Assembly (NCBI GenBank): GCA_001515955.1
Contig: LOES01000034.1
Coordinates: 1-41,280 of the forward strand
Reading direction: 5' to 3'
Length of the DNA stretch: 41,280 bases
Origin: Clostridia bacterium BRH_c25
GTDB taxonomy: Bacteria; Bacillota_A; Clostridia; Lutisporales; Lutisporaceae
Below the pieces are notes generated by a model. It saw only the letters and a program-made list of their open reading frames with translations, had not been told where the DNA came from and made no database searches. A program made the position numbers and the translations under genes. The first letter of the stretch is position 1. Every line of letters starts with the position of its first letter. This document shows positions 1-8,287 of this stretch, piece after piece.

Positions 1-28
1 ATGTAACAAAATAACAATATTGTTACAT
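1..28. promoter_or_regulatory. Inverted-repeat operator candidate at window start
   Basis: Arms ATGTAACAA (1-9) and TTGTTACAT (20-28) are perfect reverse complements. Nested inside is a 14-bp perfect palindrome, TAACAATATTGTTA (12-25). The dyad lies 120 bp upstream of the TetR gene and could be its operator or belong to a gene left of the window. No T-tract follows, so a terminator is less likely. Its half-site differs from the TGAATGA boxes further on, so if the TetR protein binds those, this dyad serves another regulator. Confidence 0.4.
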
Positions 29-149
29 CATATTACTAAGTTAAGGTAGTTTTATAGAATAATAGGTGAGAATGTGTTATAGCTAGAAGATTAATGACTC
101 AAAATGGATCAACTTCTTCCAGACTTAGCATTATTTATAGGGAGAAATT

Positions 150-716
150 ATGGATAAAAAAGAGCTTATCAGAGAAGCTGCAATAAAAGTTATGTCCAAG
201 GAAGGCTTTTACAGCACCAAAATGCAAATCATTGCAAATGAGGCAGGCGTTGCTATTGGCACTATTTATCTATATTTTAAAAACAAAGAGGATATTTTGG
301 ACTACATCTTTATGATTGAATATAAAAAAAGGCTGAATTTTCTAGATCACCTTAAAGAAAGTAATATGAGTTATGTAAAAAAAATAGAAAGCTTTCTATT
401 TTTTCATGTTAATGAATTAAAGGGTAGTCCTGACATTGCTAAGATATTAATCCAAGAGTCAGTTTGCCCCTTATTACATAAACTTGAGTGGATTAATAAG
501 ACATTTAATGGTATACCTGATGCATTCAAATGGATGTTGGAGAATGCTAAGTTAAATGGGGAGGTAAGAGATATTGATACCGATATAATTGGCACATCAA
601 TTTTTTTATCTTCCAGAGCTCTGGCGTACAAACTGCAGGTGGAAGGAAGAGAGAATGAGTATGATTATGCGATGGACCAATTTGTTTCATTTATTTTTAA
701 CGGCATTAAAAAATAA
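150..716 (+). CDS. TetR/AcrR-family transcriptional regulator, FadR (YsiA)-like
   Basis: A 188-aa protein of usual TetR length. The N-terminal helix-turn-helix lies at about residues 24-46, ending in the signature GTIYLYFKNKEDIL, which is nearly the sequence I recall for Bacillus FadR/YsiA. The C-terminal half is a helical ligand-binding and dimerisation domain with no recognisable ligand residues, and the C-terminus FIFNGIKK also recalls FadR. The start is ATG 150 with GGGAG at 140-144. A TGAATGA-N4-TCATTCA palindrome (735-752) lies 19 bp after its stop, in front of the chemotaxis operon, and another follows the operon at 19393-19424. In Bacillus this box type is bound by FadR and released by long-chain acyl-CoA. 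That this protein binds these boxes or senses acyl-CoA is inference. The TetR assignment itself is firm. Confidence 0.88.
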   Translation: MDKKELIREAAIKVMSKEGFYSTKMQIIANEAGVAIGTIYLYFKNKEDILDYIFMIEYKKRLNFLDHLKESNMSYVKKIESFLFFHVNELKGSPDIAKILIQESVCPLLHKLEWINKTFNGIPDAFKWMLENAKLNGEVRDIDTDIIGTSIFLSSRALAYKLQVEGRENEYDYAMDQFVSFIFNGIKK

Positions 717-734
717 ATTTTTTATTTACTGTAA

Positions 735-752
735 TGAATGAGACCTCATTCA
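735..752. promoter_or_regulatory. FadR-like palindromic operator upstream of chemotaxis operon
   Basis: TGAATGAG-AC-CTCATTCA has 8-bp perfect arms and a 2-nt centre. It fits the Bacillus FadR box pattern TGAATGA-N4-TCATTCA. It lies between the TetR-family gene and the cheY-like gene, about 100 bp before that start codon, so it could control the operon or autoregulate the TetR gene. No T-tract follows. The same half-sites recur in the 32-bp palindrome at 19393-19424. Confidence 0.6.
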
Positions 753-849
753 CCTAATGCTGGGTATTGTGGAAATATATGAAATAAAATATGGGGATGA
801 TGATTTGATTTTGAAGATAAGATTTTATTAAAGGTGATGATGAATACTT

Positions 850-1215
850 ATGAAAAGAGTTTTAATAGCTGATGATGCTGCATTTATGAGGATGGCAATA
901 AAAACAATACTGGATAAGAATGGATTTGAAGTGGTAGGAGAGGCGGAAAATGGACGTATAGCTGTCAGGAAATTTGAAGAGCTGAAACCCGATATTGTAA
1001 CAATGGATATAACAATGCCTGAAATGACAGGCCTTGAAGCACTTAAGTCAATAAAAAAAATTGATCCCGGGGCGAAAGTTATTATGATTTCTGCCATGGG
1101 GCAGGAGGTCATGGTAATGGAGGCAATAACACTTGGGGCAAAATCTTTTATTGTAAAGCCATTTAAAGAAGGCCATGTGATTAAAACTCTTAACAAAGTG
1201 TTATTAGATATATGA
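850..1215 (+). CDS. cheY: CheY-like single-domain response regulator
   Basis: This 121-aa protein is a bare receiver domain. It has the acidic pair D8-D9 (LIADDA), the phospho-acceptor D53 in VTMDITMPEM, the SAM switch region (MISAMGQ) and the conserved Lys in FIVKPF. Those residues mark an active CheY-type receiver that takes phosphate from a histidine kinase, here most likely the CheA encoded 24 bp downstream. No output domain is present, so it should act by protein contact. It is the first gene of the long operon; AAAGGTGATG lies upstream of ATG 850. With no flagellar motor genes in the window, the target of the phosphorylated form is unknown. A non-flagellar target such as pili, another kinase or a c-di-GMP enzyme is possible. 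Confidence 0.85.
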   Translation: MKRVLIADDAAFMRMAIKTILDKNGFEVVGEAENGRIAVRKFEELKPDIVTMDITMPEMTGLEALKSIKKIDPGAKVIMISAMGQEVMVMEAITLGAKSFIVKPFKEGHVIKTLNKVLLDI

Positions 1216-1239
1216 ACAAAACGTAAAAGGAGTGCTAAG

Positions 1240-3309
1240 ATGTCATCATATTACTCAAATGAACCAATGCTGGATATGTTTATTTTTGAAACCTCTCAGC
1301 TTATCGAGCAGCTTGAAACATCAATATTGTCAAGTGAAAAATCCAGTTGTTATACACAATCTGCAATTAACGAAATTTTCAGGATAATGCATACTATTAA
1401 AGGCTCTTCTGCCATGATGATGTTTGAGAATATATCATGCCTGGCTCATGCTATAGAAGACCTTTTCTATTTTCTGCGTGAAGAAAAGCCTCAAAAAGTT
1501 GATTGTGCAGTGATTTCTGATCTGGTTCTTGAAAGTATTGATTTTATAAAGATTGAGATAGAGAAGGTTAAGAACGGTGATACTGTTGATGGGAAAGCCA
1601 TTTCTCTAATAGACAACATTGAAGTTTTTTTATCCAGTTTGAAACAGAATAATGCATCATCTGCATCTGCAGATACAAAGGAAAATAATGATGTAAGAAA
1701 GCAGCAGTATTATATAAGCCCGGATAGAGCTAATAGTTCTGTAGCGAAGAATACTTTCAAAGCGGTCATCTTTTTTGAGGAAGGCTGTGAAATGGAGAAC
1801 ATCCGGGCATATGCAATTATTCATCACCTCAAGGAACTCGCTGATGAAGTGTTTTATACCCCGGAGGATATAATTGATAATGATAATAGTGCGCAAGTCA
1901 TACGTAAAGAAGGATTCAGTATATATCTAAAGACAGATTGTCCTTACGAAAAGCTCCATGATTTTTTTATGCAGACAGTATTTCTGAAAAAGCTTGAGTT
2001 AACTCAAATGGATAACGATGACGAGCTGAAGCAGATATGCGGGGAGAAACGTGAGGATTCTAACCAGAATTCAGAAGAGCAAGTGTTGCATAATGGGGAC
2101 AAAGAAGGTAAAAGCACGTTTAATAATGAAATAAAAGCTGCTTCTGCACAGCAAAGTATTATCAACGTAAGTGTTACAAAACTGGACAAGCTGATGGACC
2201 TGGTTGGAGAGATGGTAATTGCAGAAGCGATGGTAGTACAGAACCCTGACCTGAAAGGGCTTCAACTCGATAACTTTCAAAAGGCCGCACGGCAATTAAA
2301 CAAAATTACCAGTGAGATGCAGGATATGGTAATGTCCATCCGAATGGTTCCCCTTTCAGCCTCCTTCCACAAGATGCACAGGATAGTCCGGGACATGTGC
2401 AGGAAGCTTGGAAAGGAAGCAAAACTTGAAATCATCGGAGAAGAGACCGAAGTTGATAAAAACATAATTGAACATATTTCCGATCCCTTGATGCATCTTG
2501 TAAGGAATGCCCTTGACCATGGAATTGAATCAACTGAAGACAGACAGGCAGCAGGTAAGCCACAAACTGCAACTATTACACTGGAAGCAAAAAATGCGGG
2601 TAGTGACGTACTTATTATTGTAAAGGATGATGGGAAGGGGTTAAATAAAGAAAAGATACTTGAGAAAGCAAGAAAAAATGAATTGATGCAAAAAGCTGAA
2701 AGTGATATGACTGATAAAGAAATATATAATCTCATATTCCTTCCGGGCTTCTCAACCAAAGATAATGTTACAGAGTTTTCCGGACGCGGTGTCGGGATGG
2801 ATGTAGTCACAAAGAATATTGAAGCGGTTGGCGGTTCGATTTCTGTAGACAGTACACCCGGCAATGAAACTGCAATCACATTGAAAATCCCACTTACACT
2901 GGCAATAATAGATGGAATGAATATAAAGGTGGGCAACTCCCGGTACACCATACCTACTATATCTATTCAAGAATCATTTAGACCAAAAGAAAATGACATC
3001 GTTTCTGATCCTGATGGTAATGAAATGATTATGGTCCGTGGGCAGTGCTATCCTGTAATTCGTTTGCATGAACATTTTGGGGTGAAGACTGAAATAGAGG
3101 AATTTATAAATGGAATCCTCATAATGGTGGAATCAGAAGAAAAAGCATTTTGCATATTTGCTGATGAGCTGCTAGGGCAACAACAGGTAGTTGTTAAGAC
3201 ACTTCCCAACTATATAAAGAATTATAAAAACATTAATGGATTGTCTGGGTGTACCTTATTAGGAGATGGTAGTATAAGCCTGATACTTGACATTGGAGAA
3301 CTTGTTTAG
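1240..3309 (+). CDS. cheA: Chemotaxis histidine kinase CheA
   Basis: This 689-aa protein has the full CheA layout. The P1/HPt domain carries the phospho-histidine H51 in HTIKGSSAMM. A P2-like alpha/beta domain lies at about 170-255 (ADEVFYTPEDI). A dimerisation helix pair follows at about 300-370, then a GHKL ATPase with N box HLVRNALDHGIE, G1 DDGKGL and G2 GRGVGMDVV. A C-terminal CheW-like P5 domain begins at about 550 (LTLAIIDGMNIKVG). CheA phosphorylates itself in response to receptor arrays and passes phosphate to CheY and CheB. AAAAGGAG precedes ATG 1240. The spacer between P1 and P2 is low-complexity and Ser/Asn-rich, as is usual. All catalytic elements are visible, so the enzyme should be active. 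Confidence 0.95.
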   Translation: MSSYYSNEPMLDMFIFETSQLIEQLETSILSSEKSSCYTQSAINEIFRIMHTIKGSSAMMMFENISCLAHAIEDLFYFLREEKPQKVDCAVISDLVLESIDFIKIEIEKVKNGDTVDGKAISLIDNIEVFLSSLKQNNASSASADTKENNDVRKQQYYISPDRANSSVAKNTFKAVIFFEEGCEMENIRAYAIIHHLKELADEVFYTPEDIIDNDNSAQVIRKEGFSIYLKTDCPYEKLHDFFMQTVFLKKLELTQMDNDDELKQICGEKREDSNQNSEEQVLHNGDKEGKSTFNNEIKAASAQQSIINVSVTKLDKLMDLVGEMVIAEAMVVQNPDLKGLQLDNFQKAARQLNKITSEMQDMVMSIRMVPLSASFHKMHRIVRDMCRKLGKEAKLEIIGEETEVDKNIIEHISDPLMHLVRNALDHGIESTEDRQAAGKPQTATITLEAKNAGSDVLIIVKDDGKGLNKEKILEKARKNELMQKAESDMTDKEIYNLIFLPGFSTKDNVTEFSGRGVGMDVVTKNIEAVGGSISVDSTPGNETAITLKIPLTLAIIDGMNIKVGNSRYTIPTISIQESFRPKENDIVSDPDGNEMIMVRGQCYPVIRLHEHFGVKTEIEEFINGILIMVESEEKAFCIFADELLGQQQVVVKTLPNYIKNYKNINGLSGCTLLGDGSISLILDIGELV

Positions 3310-3357
3310 TACAGATAGTTACTACAGATTTAAATATGAATCAGGGATGTCATATAA

Positions 3358-3492
3358 ATGTATAAAGAAATAAAACTTTTGATAAGAGGCCTGTCTAAAG
3401 TTTTAGAGACAAATGATAAAGAGACAGTTCTAAAAACCAGCGAGGAGGTGGATACATTTATTTATAGTTGCTTCCCGATAAAAATTAACTAA
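3358..3492 (+). CDS. Spo0E-like aspartyl-phosphate phosphatase (44 aa)
   Basis: A 44-aa ORF lies between cheA and cheW. It starts MYKEIKLLIRGL and ends with the stretch TSEEVDTFIYSCF, which matches the Spo0E-family signature SQELDxLIxxY in spacing and character: a Ser, an acidic residue, Asp at the LDxLI position, then an aromatic. Spo0E proteins are two-helix hairpins that dephosphorylate receiver-domain aspartates such as that of Spo0A. The ORF opens 48 bp after the cheA stop, but no strong ribosome binding site is visible, so translation may depend on cheA. The family member at 19457-19648 is a clearer match. An active phosphatase encoded inside a chemosensory operon could target its CheY or receiver proteins; that role is inference. 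Confidence 0.55.
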   Translation: MYKEIKLLIRGLSKVLETNDKETVLKTSEEVDTFIYSCFPIKIN

Positions 3493-3534
3493 CACTATTA
3501 AAAAAGAGTCGCAAGGAAGAAAGGAGATGTGAAT

Positions 3535-4035
3535 ATGGCTGATATTACGGCTCAGGAGATGTTTGAACAAGAGGAAGACACCCAAAAGGGTAGGTTTTTA
3601 ACCTTCTCTATAGGCAAAGAAACCTATGGTATAGAAATTAGGTATGTTACTGAAATCATAGGAATTCAAGCTATAACAGAAATACCTGAGTTGCCAGAGT
3701 ATATTAAAGGCATAATCAATTTAAGGGGTAAGATAATACCAGTAATGGACGTCAGGCTTCGTTTTAAGAAAGAACCAAGGACGTATAACGATAGGACCTG
3801 TGTGATTGTAGTGGATATTAAGGATATATCTGTGGGACTTATTGTCGACAATGTTTCTGAGGTGCTTTCAATTCCAGAGCAGGATATTGTAGAACCGCCA
3901 CAAATTAACAAAGGTTTTAATAACAGGTACATAAAAGGAATTGGGAAAGTTGGAACTGATGTAAAGATGATACTTGACTGTGAAAAGATGTTAAACGAAG
4001 AGGAAATTGATCAGTTAAATCAGTCTGTGAAGTAA
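3535..4035 (+). CDS. cheW: Chemotaxis coupling protein CheW
   Basis: This protein of about 166 aa is a single CheW domain: FLTFSIGKETYGIEI, then the conserved segment ELPEYIKGIINLRGKIIPV and VGLIVDNVSEVL. CheW bridges chemoreceptor tips and CheA in signalling arrays. ATG 3535 has AAAGGAG 9-10 bases upstream. An in-frame GTG at 3529 sits too close to that site and is less likely. It lies 42 bp after the Spo0E-like ORF and about 60 bp before the receptor gene. No sequence anomalies. Confidence 0.93.
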   Translation: MADITAQEMFEQEEDTQKGRFLTFSIGKETYGIEIRYVTEIIGIQAITEIPELPEYIKGIINLRGKIIPVMDVRLRFKKEPRTYNDRTCVIVVDIKDISVGLIVDNVSEVLSIPEQDIVEPPQINKGFNNRYIKGIGKVGTDVKMILDCEKMLNEEEIDQLNQSVK

Positions 4036-4095
4036 GGACTTAATTTTTAATTTATTACAGTAACAAACTAATTTACCAAACGGAGGTAGGCTTTT

Positions 4096-6207
4096 ATGAT
4101 GAAAAATGGTTTTAACCTAGGATTGCGAGGGAAATTAGCTATCATAATAATTGCAGCAGTAGTTATTGGCGTTGGGACGGTTGGAGCTATATCAATATTT
4201 TCTATGCGATCAGAGATGGAAAAGCAGATAAAGGATAGCCAGATGCTATTGGCAAAAAGTTTTAGTGCCAATGTTCAACAATTTTTTGATGATGCAAAAG
4301 GCATGGTAAGGACGGCATCAAAGCTTCCTGCAGTAAGAGATGTGTCATCAATACCGCAAATCAGAGAGGACATCAAAGGTGTCCCTCAAAATGTTGATGT
4401 ATCCAAAAGGGATGTTATGAATTACATAATAAAGAATTATGGAGATTTTCGCTATATGGAACAAGTTACTTCTGATGTAGGTAACAATATCGTGCTTGAG
4501 CCTTATGAGTACCAACTGGATTTGACACAACTAGATTTTGGTCATCGTGACTGGTTTAAAGGTGCAATGAGTAAGATGGACGCCCATGTTTCTGAGGTCT
4601 ATATTAGTTCATCGTTACAAGCACCGGTAATTGCAGTATCCCATCCAGTTGTTGGTGATAACGGCAAGCCCTCTGCCGTTCTAATGGGAGCACTAACCCT
4701 TGACCGGCTTAATGAGTTGAGTCAGCAGTTGACTTTTGGAGAAACTGGGCATGCCTACCTGGTTGACCAACTGGGAACACTGGCGGCTCATCCAGATCCT
4801 GAGTTAACAAAAACTATCAGAAGTGTCTTGGATGTTCCAATGGTAGAAAAAGCCAGGTCTGGTGAAACAGGAGTTGGTTTGTTCTTTGACACCCTGGAAC
4901 AAAAGGAAGTGTTGGCATCATACATGCCCATAGGTGATACGGGCTGGAGTATGGTTGTTGTACAAGATCCCGATGAAGCATTTGCTCCGGTGAGAGCTAC
5001 AATGATAATGGTTATAGTAATAGCTTGTATATTGCTGTTGGTTGCAATTTTGATTGCATTGTGGATAGCAGCTACCATTAGCCGACCTATAAACAAGCTG
5101 GCTGTTGAAGTAGGAAAAGTGGCACAAGGTGATTTGACAGCAACCATTGATATTAGGTCAAAAGATGAAATTGGAGTTTTAGCTGAAGGTTTTAATACTA
5201 TGGTAAGCAATACCAATGAGGTTTTGAACAATATTAACAATGCCGCAGAGCAGGTGGCCTCAGGTTCTAAACAGGTATCTGACTCCAGCATGGCTCTTTC
5301 GCAGGGGGCTACCGAGCAAGCCAGCTCAATAGAGCAATTGACGGCTTCCCTCGAAGAAATATCCTCACAAACTAAGCTCAATGCCCAGAACGCAAACCAG
5401 GCTAATGATCTGGCCGAGACTGCCAAAAACAATGCTGTACAGGGCAATGAACAAATGGCGGGCATGCTGAAAGCTATGGAGGAAATCAATGATTCGTCTG
5501 CAAATATATCCAAGATTATCAAAGTGATTGACGAAATCGCATTCCAGACCAATATACTGGCTCTGAACGCAGCAGTTGAGGCTGCAAGAGCCGGACAGCA
5601 CGGTAAGGGATTTGCTGTGGTAGCAGAGGAAGTAAGAAATCTTGCAGCAAGATCCGCTAATGCGGCCAAGGAAACCACCGACCTGATTGAGGGTTCAATT
5701 AAAAAGACTGAAAACGGTACAAAGATAGCCAGTGAAACTGCAAATGCTCTTAATAAGATAGTAGAGGATGTTGCTAAAGCAGCTTCTCTGGTCAGTGATA
5801 TCGCTGTTGCATCCAATGAGCAGGCTACAGGTGTTGCACAAATTAATCAGGGAATTACGCAGGTGTCAGAAGTTGTACAGACTAACTCTGCTACATCTGA
5901 AGAAAGCGCTGCTGCAAGTGAAGAGTTATCGAGCCAGGCAGAGCTTTTAAGACAATCTGTCAGCAGATTTAAGCTTAAAAAAGTGAATCAGTCATACAGT
6001 AAATACGAGGAGCTTAGTCCTGAAGTTTTAAAGATGCTTGAAGATATGTCTGAAAGAAAAAAGACAAACAAAGACCATAAGGAAGAATCCCAAGATGAAA
6101 CTGTTGCTTTGAAATTAAGCAAAGAACATAAGGAAAACGCTCGGGGTGAGGCTGCTGAATCAAAGCACAAAATAGAGTTAAGTGATAAGGAGTTTGGCAA
6201 ATACTAA
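4096..6207 (+). CDS. Methyl-accepting chemotaxis protein with extracellular dCache-like sensor
   Basis: A 703-aa receptor. A first membrane helix (about 13-35) is followed by a roughly 265-residue extracytoplasmic region with dCache-like features, namely the HRDWFKGAM segment and the second-lobe start FGETGHAYLVDQLG. A second membrane helix lies at about 300-328, then a HAMP domain (PINKLAVEVGKVAQGDL) and a signalling coiled coil with the conserved tip EIAFQTNILALNAAVEAARA. The tip contacts CheA and CheW; CheR and CheB methylate and demethylate Glu/Gln on the flanking helices. The tail ends in a charged Lys/Glu-rich segment without an NWETF-like CheR tether. CGGAGG lies upstream of ATG 4096. 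The ligand cannot be named, although Cache receptors often bind amino acids or organic acids. Confidence 0.93.
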   Translation: MMKNGFNLGLRGKLAIIIIAAVVIGVGTVGAISIFSMRSEMEKQIKDSQMLLAKSFSANVQQFFDDAKGMVRTASKLPAVRDVSSIPQIREDIKGVPQNVDVSKRDVMNYIIKNYGDFRYMEQVTSDVGNNIVLEPYEYQLDLTQLDFGHRDWFKGAMSKMDAHVSEVYISSSLQAPVIAVSHPVVGDNGKPSAVLMGALTLDRLNELSQQLTFGETGHAYLVDQLGTLAAHPDPELTKTIRSVLDVPMVEKARSGETGVGLFFDTLEQKEVLASYMPIGDTGWSMVVVQDPDEAFAPVRATMIMVIVIACILLLVAILIALWIAATISRPINKLAVEVGKVAQGDLTATIDIRSKDEIGVLAEGFNTMVSNTNEVLNNINNAAEQVASGSKQVSDSSMALSQGATEQASSIEQLTASLEEISSQTKLNAQNANQANDLAETAKNNAVQGNEQMAGMLKAMEEINDSSANISKIIKVIDEIAFQTNILALNAAVEAARAGQHGKGFAVVAEEVRNLAARSANAAKETTDLIEGSIKKTENGTKIASETANALNKIVEDVAKAASLVSDIAVASNEQATGVAQINQGITQVSEVVQTNSATSEESAAASEELSSQAELLRQSVSRFKLKKVNQSYSKYEELSPEVLKMLEDMSERKKTNKDHKEESQDETVALKLSKEHKENARGEAAESKHKIELSDKEFGKY

Positions 6208-6217
6208 GAACTTTGAG

Positions 6218-6247
6218 TACGGAGTGGGCTTTTTGGCTCACTCCGTA
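6218..6247 (+). other. Intercistronic hairpin between receptor and J-domain genes
   Basis: TACGGAGTGGGC (6218-6229) pairs with GGCTCACTCCGTA (6235-6247) around a T-rich loop. The stem is strong but no T-tract follows, so it is more likely an mRNA-processing, stability or attenuation element than a full terminator. It could allow the receptor to be expressed more than the downstream genes. Confidence 0.5.
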
Positions 6248-6279
6248 TATAAATTAAATGATAAGGTGGAAAGAGGTTA

Positions 6280-7443
6280 ATGCAAGAGTATGACGACTAC
6301 TATAAAATTCTTCAGGTTCACTACCTTGCAGAACCTGAAATAATAGAAAGTGCTTATAGAGGATTAGCCAAAAAGTACCATCCTGATGTCTGTAATATTG
6401 AAGATTCAGAAGAGCGCATGAAGATGATCAACCAGGCGTATGAGGTGTTAAGTGATCCTGAAAGAAGGCGGCAGTATAACCTGGAGTGGAAAAATAAACA
6501 TAATAAGTCTTGCGAAGGTGACTGTAACCAAAAGAATACCCATGGGAGAAATGTAAAATCATTTACTGCAGCTAAATATGTACTGGACGAGTATTTCAGG
6601 GGCATAATGAATAATTATTTTGATGGTTCATATGAATTGATATCGGAAGCAGACAAGCGAAGTATTACCAGAGATGATTTTATAAGCTGGCAGAGTGCTG
6701 TGTCAAAGGTCTTTCACATAAAGGAATACAGCCTGAGGATTTGTGCATTAAGCAAAGGTAAAAAGCTTGACGGACATATTTTCAGTGATGCCGTGGAGTT
6801 TAATGTAAGCGTTTTTGAATATAACACTGTCATGGATATGGTTGAAAAAGATAATTTCACAAAAATAGTTGTACTGGAAAACAGGAAGTGGCGAGTTTAC
6901 CTCGGGTACGAAAATTTACAACCGCTGATTAATAAGTATAAGTCACTGACCGGCTTGCTTGCTGCAAAAACAGTAATAAGGGAATTAGTTGAAACATACA
7001 ACAGGATTGACAATCTGTCAGGACTTTTGAATCAGAGAGGAATTATTGAGAGGATAGAAAACGAGATACAAAGGTACGACAGATATGGCAATATATTTTC
7101 GCTAATTATGTGTGATGCTGATATTGCAAAGAGAGTCAATGAAAGCATGAAACAGGATGTAAAAGAGTATGTCGTCAAATTTACCGGCAAAATGCTCGTT
7201 AATAGTTTAAGAAAGCTTGATGTAGTAGGAAGGTGGGGAGAAAAATCTTTTTTGATTTTACTGCCTGAGACAGAATATTTATCTGCTGTTGAAGTAACAA
7301 AAAAAATAGATGCAATTTTTAGAAATAAAAAGATGCTATACGAAGGCAGTGCTTGGAGGATAACAGTAGAATTTAAAGCAGTAGAATATGAGTCTTCTTT
7401 AGAAGAGGTATTAGACAGGATTTATAGTTTTATTAATATATGA
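6280..7443 (+). CDS. J-domain protein fused to a degenerate GGDEF domain
   Basis: A 387-aa protein. Residues 6-67 form a DnaJ J domain with the HPD tripeptide at 34-36 (KKYHPD) and the closing YEVLSDPERRRQYN. There is no Gly/Phe region and no zinc finger, so this is a type III J protein that could recruit DnaK. A middle region of about 95-230 is unrecognised. The C-terminal 150 residues have a GGDEF-type start (DNLSGLLNQRG) and fold pattern, but the catalytic motif reads RWGEKSF (318-324) where active enzymes have RYGGEEF. c-di-GMP synthesis is therefore unlikely and a binding or protein-interaction role is possible. It lies inside the chemotaxis operon and overlaps cheR by 4 bp (ATGA). No function for such a fusion is known to me. 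Confidence 0.8.
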   Translation: MQEYDDYYKILQVHYLAEPEIIESAYRGLAKKYHPDVCNIEDSEERMKMINQAYEVLSDPERRRQYNLEWKNKHNKSCEGDCNQKNTHGRNVKSFTAAKYVLDEYFRGIMNNYFDGSYELISEADKRSITRDDFISWQSAVSKVFHIKEYSLRICALSKGKKLDGHIFSDAVEFNVSVFEYNTVMDMVEKDNFTKIVVLENRKWRVYLGYENLQPLINKYKSLTGLLAAKTVIRELVETYNRIDNLSGLLNQRGIIERIENEIQRYDRYGNIFSLIMCDADIAKRVNESMKQDVKEYVVKFTGKMLVNSLRKLDVVGRWGEKSFLILLPETEYLSAVEVTKKIDAIFRNKKMLYEGSAWRITVEFKAVEYESSLEEVLDRIYSFINI

Positions 7444-8282
7444 AAAATAAGCAGTGGGTGAAGCAAATGCACACAATTACAAATGCAGAATTTAAAAAGC
7501 TGGCAGACTACATAAAAGAAAATTATGGCATCAATTTAAAAGAAGAAAAGATTTCTCTTGTAACAGGCAGGTTGCATGGAATCCTTGCACAAAATAACTT
7601 AAATAGCTTTTCCGAATATTATGACTATGTTGTTTCAGATAAAACTGGTAATGCTGCGGCTGCCCTGATCAACAAAATTACTACAAACCACACTTTTTTT
7701 ATGAGGGAAGCCGACCATTTTTATTTTTTTAAAGAAAGAGTTCTTCCCTGGCTGAAAAGCACTGTGAAAGACAAAGACATGCGAATATGGAGCGCAGGGT
7801 GTTCCACCGGTGAAGAGCCGTATACTCTGGCCATGATTATAGATGAATTTTTGGGAAAGGAAAAAATGTGGTGGGACGCCAAAGTTTTGGCAACCGACAT
7901 TTCAAGTAAAGTACTCAGCGAAGCGGCAAAAGGTATATACAGCAGCGATAAGATTTCTACGCTTCCTTCATATTGGAAGCTCAACTACTTCAAAAAGATG
8001 GAAAGTGGGGAATACAATCTGGTTGACAGGATAAGGAATGAGGTTATATACAGGAAGTTAAACCTTATGGATAAGGTGTTCCCGTTCAAGAGGAAATTTC
8101 ATGTGATGTTCTGCCGTAACGTGATGATTTATTTTGATAATGAGACTAAACGGGAACTGGTCAATAAGTTTTATGAATTGACAGAATATGGGGGGTATTT
8201 ATTTATTGGACATTCTGAATCCCTGATACGTGAAGAAACAAAATACAAATATATTATGCCTGCTGTCTACAGAAAGGAATAG
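7440..8282 (+). CDS. cheR: Chemoreceptor methyltransferase CheR
   Basis: This protein of about 280 aa transfers methyl groups from S-adenosylmethionine to receptor glutamates. An N-terminal helical domain (EFKKLADYIKENYGINL) precedes the SAM-binding domain with WSAGCSTGEEPYTLAM, the acidic strand-2 region KVLATDIS, and FCRNVMIYFD. It ends FIGHSESL, normal for the family. Its first ATG (7440) overlaps the previous stop. A second ATG at 7467 (MHTITNAEFKK) fits the usual CheR N-terminus better and may be the true start. It pairs functionally with CheB and CheD immediately downstream. Confidence 0.94.
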   Translation: MKNKQWVKQMHTITNAEFKKLADYIKENYGINLKEEKISLVTGRLHGILAQNNLNSFSEYYDYVVSDKTGNAAAALINKITTNHTFFMREADHFYFFKERVLPWLKSTVKDKDMRIWSAGCSTGEEPYTLAMIIDEFLGKEKMWWDAKVLATDISSKVLSEAAKGIYSSDKISTLPSYWKLNYFKKMESGEYNLVDRIRNEVIYRKLNLMDKVFPFKRKFHVMFCRNVMIYFDNETKRELVNKFYELTEYGGYLFIGHSESLIREETKYKYIMPAVYRKE

Positions 8283-8287
8283 GTGCA

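Noticed and set aside
2277..2951. 224-aa minus-strand frame opposite cheA
   Set aside because: It overlaps the ATPase domain of cheA, shows low-complexity Ser/Ile-rich sequence and has no start signal.
4788..5816. 342-aa open frame on the minus strand opposite the chemoreceptor gene
   Set aside because: It is the exact antisense of the HAMP and signalling coiled coil of a clear chemoreceptor. Its Ala/Ser/Thr-rich sequence has no domain features and no ribosome binding site.
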